This document shows, piece by piece, positions 60,159-64,000 of a stretch of DNA of 64,000 nucleotides (positions are counted from its first letter, which is position 1; each line of letters starts with the position of its first letter). The DNA is taken from positions 372,001-436,000 of the forward strand of contig JAGVRJ010000002.1 of NCBI GenBank assembly GCA_019059635.1, written 5' to 3'. Both the position numbers and the translations under genes were made by a program. Under the pieces are notes generated by a model. That model saw nothing but the letters and a program-made list of their open reading frames with translations. It was not told the origin of the DNA and did not search any database. The stretch is from Proales similis (taxonomy: Eukaryota > Rotifera > Eurotatoria > Ploima > Proalidae).

Positions 60159-60368
60159 ATGAGCCGAAATGAGAATACGAACGAGCACTTTCAAGACCAG
60201 ATTCTGGCTATCGCACAAGTACCGTCAAGCGTGCAATCAGTCCTGCCAGCCAAAGTACAGAAAGGAGACAAGAGCAATCAAGGAGATAGGAGATGGTGGC
60301 AAATTCTTTTATGCACAAGCTGTGTAGAACTATGCTGCAGTGTCATCGGCGCTTCATTGAGCTCATAA
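60159..60368 (+). CDS. Cys-tail cluster member 3 (reduced cysteines)
   Basis: A 69-residue frame with a polar N terminus, a WWQILLCTSCVELCCSV module and a short non-Cys ending. Only five cysteines remain, and the module is more hydrophobic than in its neighbours. The position between members 2 and 4, the length, the strand and the layout (polar head, Cys module at the end) place it in the array. It may be diverging or decaying; the frame itself is intact. Confidence 0.55.
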   Translation: MSRNENTNEHFQDQILAIAQVPSSVQSVLPAKVQKGDKSNQGDRRWWQILLCTSCVELCCSVIGASLSS

Positions 60369-60559
60369 CACCGTGACCATCCTCTTCATAATATGAATTG
60401 AATAAATTTTTCAGTCTAAAATATCATTTTCATTTGTTACGGTCTGTCAGTTTCGTTCTCTTTCTTTTGCCTAGGACCAGTCTTATTTTCTAGCTGAAGT
60501 TGCTTATACCTTCGCAAAAGCGATACAGAAATATTGAAAAGTAAAAGAGAAGAAGAGAG

Positions 60560-60778
60560 ATGGATAAAGAGCAGCGGACCAATTCAGTGATTTATCAACC
60601 AGTGAGTGTAAAGATCAACAGCTATGAAGTGCTTGAGAGCGAAGAAAACGCACCAGGCCGACTAGAACGAGGCGAATGCTACGATTGTCTTAATTACTGC
60701 AACACGTGCGCAAGATGCTGGACCAACTGGTGCAGATGCTGTCGGTTTACCGATCGATGCATAGACGAAACATTTTGA
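60560..60778 (+). CDS. Cys-tail cluster member 4
   Basis: A 72-residue protein with a polar head and a Cys tail (CYDCLNYCNTCARCW, then CRCCRFTDRCIDE). The ending CCRFTDRCID is nearly the same as CCRFTEDCLN in member 5, which is the clearest sign that the array arose by tandem duplication. The Cys-x2-Cys spacing at the start of the tail (CYDC) is shared with CDDC of member 2 and CDRC of member 5. No intron seen. Confidence 0.7.
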   Translation: MDKEQRTNSVIYQPVSVKINSYEVLESEENAPGRLERGECYDCLNYCNTCARCWTNWCRCCRFTDRCIDETF

Positions 60779-61098
60779 ACGTCTTCAAACTGCTTCTGGC
60801 CTCCAATTTGACTGCGCTTCAATTTTCTTTATTTTGATTCCAGTTTAAGTAAATAAAGCCAGCATTATTTATGATTGCTCTCTCATACAGAAATGTCACG
60901 ACTCATTTGAATGAGAAAAGGTAGCGCTATAATACAGAGGCGAGCGCATATTGACGCAATAATGATTAAGGCACTTAATAGAGAAAAACTTGGTTAAGCC
61001 GAGACGCAAAAATACGGTGAATAAGGCTCCCTCAGTCTCATAATAAAACGTGATTATGTTCATTTGACAAAATCAAACACCGTTAGTTGGAAAAAAGA
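60779..61098. other. spacer between Cys-tail members 4 and 5
   Basis: About 320 AT-rich bases with an AATAAA near 60852 for member 4 and presumably the member 5 promoter. No other gene. Confidence 0.4.
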
Positions 61099-61329
61099 AT
61101 GAGCCAAGGAGCTAAGAGTGAGTTTATTCGCGAAGAGCCGCTCAGCCAACAGCAAGTGTGGCAGAGCCAAGAGCCGGCGGCTGCGAGTCGCTCAGAGAGA
61201 GGAGCCGATAGAGGAGGCCAGAGCAAATGCGACCGGTGCATTCAGTCGCTTCTATGCTGCACACTCTGCTTGAGCTGCATCAACAATTTCTGCCTCTGCT
61301 GCCGATTCACCGAAGACTGCCTCAATTGA
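61099..61329 (+). CDS. Cys-tail cluster member 5
   Basis: A 76-residue protein starting MSQGAKSEFIREEP. The polar head is Gln/Ser/Arg-rich. The tail runs CDRCIQSLLCCTLCLSC, then FCLCCRFTEDCLN. AATAAA is near 61352 after the stop. It is the closest relative of member 4 in the window. The next gene downstream is PLAC8-B on the opposite strand, convergent. Confidence 0.7.
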   Translation: MSQGAKSEFIREEPLSQQQVWQSQEPAAASRSERGADRGGQSKCDRCIQSLLCCTLCLSCINNFCLCCRFTEDCLN

Positions 61330-61501
61330 ACACTTGGTTTCGATTAGCAACAATAAACAATCGTTTCTCACTTAGTTAAACTGAATGAATCGATCAAATT
61401 TTCATTTTATTTCATAAACTTGTCAAACTTGATCAGAGTTTAAATTAATTGACTTTGCAGAGATGATTGTTGGCTAGTAGAAGAATGGCCTTGGTTTGAA
61501 G

Positions 61502-61914
61502 CTACAGATCCTGTAGATCGAGCTCTTGAGTAAGTTGAATAGCAACGCAGATGGGACAACAGCAGGCAGCAACCGCGTCTCTGAACAAAGTTCCTTTGAT
61601 TCGCAGGCCAGTTCGGATTTTGGATCGAAGTCCGACCAAGCCGCTCGGTAGGCACCACATGCAGCAGCATTCACCGGTTCTTGTGAACAGTTTGCCCATC
61701 TATCGCCGATCAGTGATGAGAAACGCAAGAAATCACATTGATTCCTAAAACAACTTACAAAGCAGCAAACGCAGAACCAGGCGCATGCGCAAGTCTTGTA
61801 GTCCTCGCAGCAGTCAGTGAAGTTCTTTTGCCAGTGGTTCTCGTACGCCCAAACATCCCTGCTCGGCTCGGACGTCTTGATTCGTTCCTTATCATTCTTT
61901 CTTTCCACAGTCAT
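61502..61914 (-). CDS. PLAC8/cornifelin-domain protein B
   Basis: Two exons, about 117 residues: 61914 to about 61767 (MTVERKNDKERIKTSEPSRD, then VWAYENHWQKNFTDCCEDY and CACAWFCVCCF) joined in phase 0 to about 61699-61502 (MGKLFTRTGECCCMWCLPSG, then LRSKIRTGLRIKGTLFRDA, then AACCCPICVAIQLTQELD). The layout is the same as in PLAC8-A: VW-x-YEN-x-W near the start, RT-G-RI-x-G in the middle, CPICVAIQ at the end. The two genes therefore look like duplicates that now bracket the five plus-strand Cys-tail genes. The GS-x-C-D-C stretch is replaced by GTLFRDA-VAACCC, so one Cys pair is altered. Confidence 0.88.
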
Positions 61915-62865
61915 CTTCTGCGCTTTTCCTCTAAAATTGCGAACAGCTTTTTAGGCCTAAAAATCTTTTTTTCTTTCTCATTTTATTCGGCGAATATTTC
62001 TGTTTTGGAAAACAAGTGACGCGCAGGGTCAAAGTAGAATTCTGGCATCTGACAGTGAAATTAAACTAAATCGCAGCATGAAAATGCGCATTTTGGCTGA
62101 TTACACTCAAGCGAGCTAGGTGAGCGAACCCACTCACTTAAAAGGCAGAAACATGCGAGAGAAGCCTCCTAAAAGCCAAGTCGTCATGTCAACTCAAGAT
62201 CCTTCTTCTCTCTTTTTTTTTTTATTTAAAGAACCTTCTGCCTACCTTTGCATTGAAGCGAGTCGTAATTTTTCAACAAAAAGAAATTAGGAGGCAGAAA
62301 AAGAGCGAATTGACGCGCTTGTGTGCTGCTATGTTTGCGTTAGGATCCGAACTAAAGCAAAAACACGCGAACCGGTTAGTTAATTTGCTTAATTATTTTG
62401 ACTTTGAAAGAGCTTTTCTGGATTGTGACGCCTTGTTAGAACGGTGCCTGCTGATCAGTGATTCTTCTTTTTGTTCAAATTTCTCACAATCTCAAGTTTA
62501 CTGATGAGATAAGGCCTGAAATGGAAATAAAAGTTCAAATGCAATAAATCGGAAATAAAATTGAAATAGAACTGATCACTGAACGACCTTGAACTAGTCA
62601 TTTAATTAGATTTTTTCTCTGTTTGAAGTCAGTCAAGTCAATTAATTGGGGCTATTCAGAGCTTGAGTTTGACACAAGCGGCTCTCAAATCCTTGTTAAC
62701 ATTGCGTCATGGAGCAATCCGGCCCGGCTGGTCTTATGCATTTTTAATGGACCGTCACATGCGAGAAATTTTTAATGTCGAAAGTGTCTCATTTCGCTTA
62801 GCAGCAGCGTAAAAGAGCACACAGAAATAATCAAGGAGGGTCGCAGTTAGATTTCTTTGCGTCAA
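61915..62865. other. divergent intergenic region, PLAC8-B and VPS33
   Basis: About 950 bases between opposite-strand genes. A plus-strand frame (about 62253-62504, rich in K, L and R) lacks an ATG near its start and has no recognised motif; I do not call it. The rest is AT-rich with a T-run near 62212-62224. Confidence 0.4.
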
Positions 62866-64000
62866 ATGAGTCAAGAGGCGAAAGCGTGCGACCTGAACGA
62901 CATACGCCGAGTCTCACGCGGCTTTGTGGTCAAATATCTAAAAGACCATGAGGTAGTCCTGTCCCATTTTACCAGTCACTGGACTTTCTTTTTCACCGTT
63001 TTCTAATCAAGTGCGCCAAGAACTTGGTGATTTCAAAGCAGCTGACCAAACTGCTCGACCAGATAATCAGTTATAACGAGTTGAAAGTAGGCGATCGCTC
63101 ACAATTGGCTTTGGCTATTTATTCGCCAGTTGCACTTTTTTAAGGAAAACGACGTTCAGAAAATATTCTATTTGGATTCGAATGTGGTCAAGACGAACGA
63201 CGATCGCCAGTTTGAGTAACTTGCCTTTAAACTTTTGCTTCCATCAAGATTTGTTTAAGCAGGCTTTATTTGCCTCAGATGGATCTACTTCGTGCGCCCT
63301 AGCGTTAGCGAGCTGGAGCTTGTCTGCGAGCAAATCAATGCAGACGTCCAAAGTCGATCGGTGCCTGCCTATCCTTATCGAATTGTGTTCTGCCCTCGCA
63401 AGGTGGCCATCTTTCGACCAAATCTGTGCTCAGACGATCTTGACTGAGAATTTGCTATAGCTCTACATATGCGAGCTGATGCTCGAGCAGCAGGGCCTCC
63501 TCGACTTCGTGGTCGTAAACGAACTGGAAAACGACTTTAATAAAATCGACGACGATTTCTTGTCGATGGAAAATGACGATTTTTTTGCCGACTACTTTTT
63601 GGTAAATCGTTTGGATTTTGAACATTTTTTGAAATAGAAATGCTCGAACTCTGGAAAAGTACGGCGATCATTCATCTCTCAACTCGATTGCTCAGGGTCT
63701 ATTTCATCTTGAGACTCTGTTCGGCCGAATTCCAAACGTTCATCTGCACGGAAACTGCTCGAAGGTTTGAAACTTGGCTTTTATCTCTACTTCTGACCAC
63801 AAGTGCTCGACCCTTGAAACCAAGTCTGTGTTCGAGCTGCTCAAACGGCTCGAGGCAATCCATCCCAGAGAGCCTAGTCAAACTGAGGCCTACAAAATAT
63901 CGCAGCTCATAATGGTCGATCGAAGTGAGCAAGTCTAAAAAATTTGAAACCAAGAGTTTTGATAAAATGCGACCAAAAGGCATCGACTTTATCACTCCAT
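62866..64000 (+). CDS. Sec1/Munc18-family tethering protein VPS33 (5' part, probably VPS33B)
   Basis: The gene runs off the right edge. Visible exons: 62866-62952 (MSQEAKACDLNDIRRV), 63012-63086, 63145 to about 63215, about 63280-63402, then LYICELMLEQQGLLDFVVV, then YGDHSSLNSIAQGLFHLETL and GRIPNVHLHGNC, then SVFELLKRLEAIH to LIMVDR, then SIDFITP at the edge. The DRSIDFITP block is the Sec1-family signature, and the DYFL-YGD and NAD positions resemble VPS33B more than VPS33A, though I cannot settle it. VPS33 is the SM-protein subunit of the HOPS/CHEVI tethering machinery (family knowledge). Introns are about 58-80 nt. The right part of the gene lies outside the window. Confidence 0.85.

Noticed and set aside
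62253..62504. 83-codon plus-strand frame before VPS33
   Set aside because: Starts at a TTG and has no ATG near the start or family match; could be a missed exon but is unsupported.
1..64000. Transposable elements, tRNA or rRNA genes, CRISPR arrays
   Set aside because: No transposase/reverse-transcriptase motifs, terminal repeats, tRNA-like cloverleaf signatures or spaced direct repeats were found by eye; a tRNA or small RNA could be missed without a search.

Overview
The window is nuclear DNA of a ciliated bilaterian invertebrate with a compact genome. Genes are interrupted by very short GT-AG introns (mostly about 45-75 nt), sit on both strands, and encode clear animal proteins: the dense-core-vesicle factor CAPS, an SK potassium channel, a Polycomb RING protein, a TspanC8 tetraspanin, an IgLON/lachesin-type adhesion protein, and the ciliary proteins TTC21B/IFT139 and OSCP1. 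The species cannot be fixed from the sequence; a spiralian with a reduced genome is one possibility, but that is a guess.

Layout. 1.0-2.3 kb (+): a zinc-cysteine/coiled-coil/BTB protein. 2.6-4.5 kb (+): the RNA helicase DDX47 followed closely by mitochondrial ribosomal protein L33. 4.6-9.0 kb (-): a 15-exon gene for a 1185-residue protein I do not recognise. 9.0-14.3 kb: a gene-poor, microsatellite-bearing stretch upstream of CAPS. 14.3-20.8 kb (+): CAPS/Cadps (17 constitutive exons plus a candidate 30-nt cassette microexon). 20.9-24.1 kb (-): a small membrane protein, NTAN1 and RING1/RNF2. 24.1-26.7 kb: noncoding. 26.7-27.3 kb (+): an orphan secreted, probably GPI-anchored protein. 27.4-34.2 kb (-): TTC21B and a tetraspanin. 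34.2-40.3 kb: a second gene-poor stretch, upstream of the SK channel (40.3-43.3 kb, +). 43.8-54.3 kb (-): YIPF6, a GRAM-domain protein, a TM2D3-like protein, an Ig-superfamily protein and a single-exon eight-pass membrane protein. 56.0-57.6 kb (-): OSCP1. 58-62 kb: a cluster of very small cysteine-rich proteins, with two PLAC8-domain genes (-) bracketing five tandem single-exon genes (+). 62.9 kb to the end (+): the 5' part of a VPS33 (probably VPS33B) gene.

Themes. There is secretion and trafficking (CAPS, YIPF6, VPS33, GRAMD), excitability (SK), cilia (TTC21B, OSCP1) and gene regulation (RING1, DDX47), but no operon-like functional grouping. The most distinctive locus is the cysteine-tail/PLAC8 cluster at 58-62 kb. 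Its five plus-strand members look like diverging tandem duplicates of a CYSTM-like short protein. The second most interesting observation is a 119-residue, phase 0-0 extra exon inside the conserved C-terminal half of CAPS.

Exon boundaries were worked out by eye from GT/AG signals, reading-frame continuity and family alignment from memory; no search was run. For multi-exon genes the start and end give the coding span, not a continuous reading frame.
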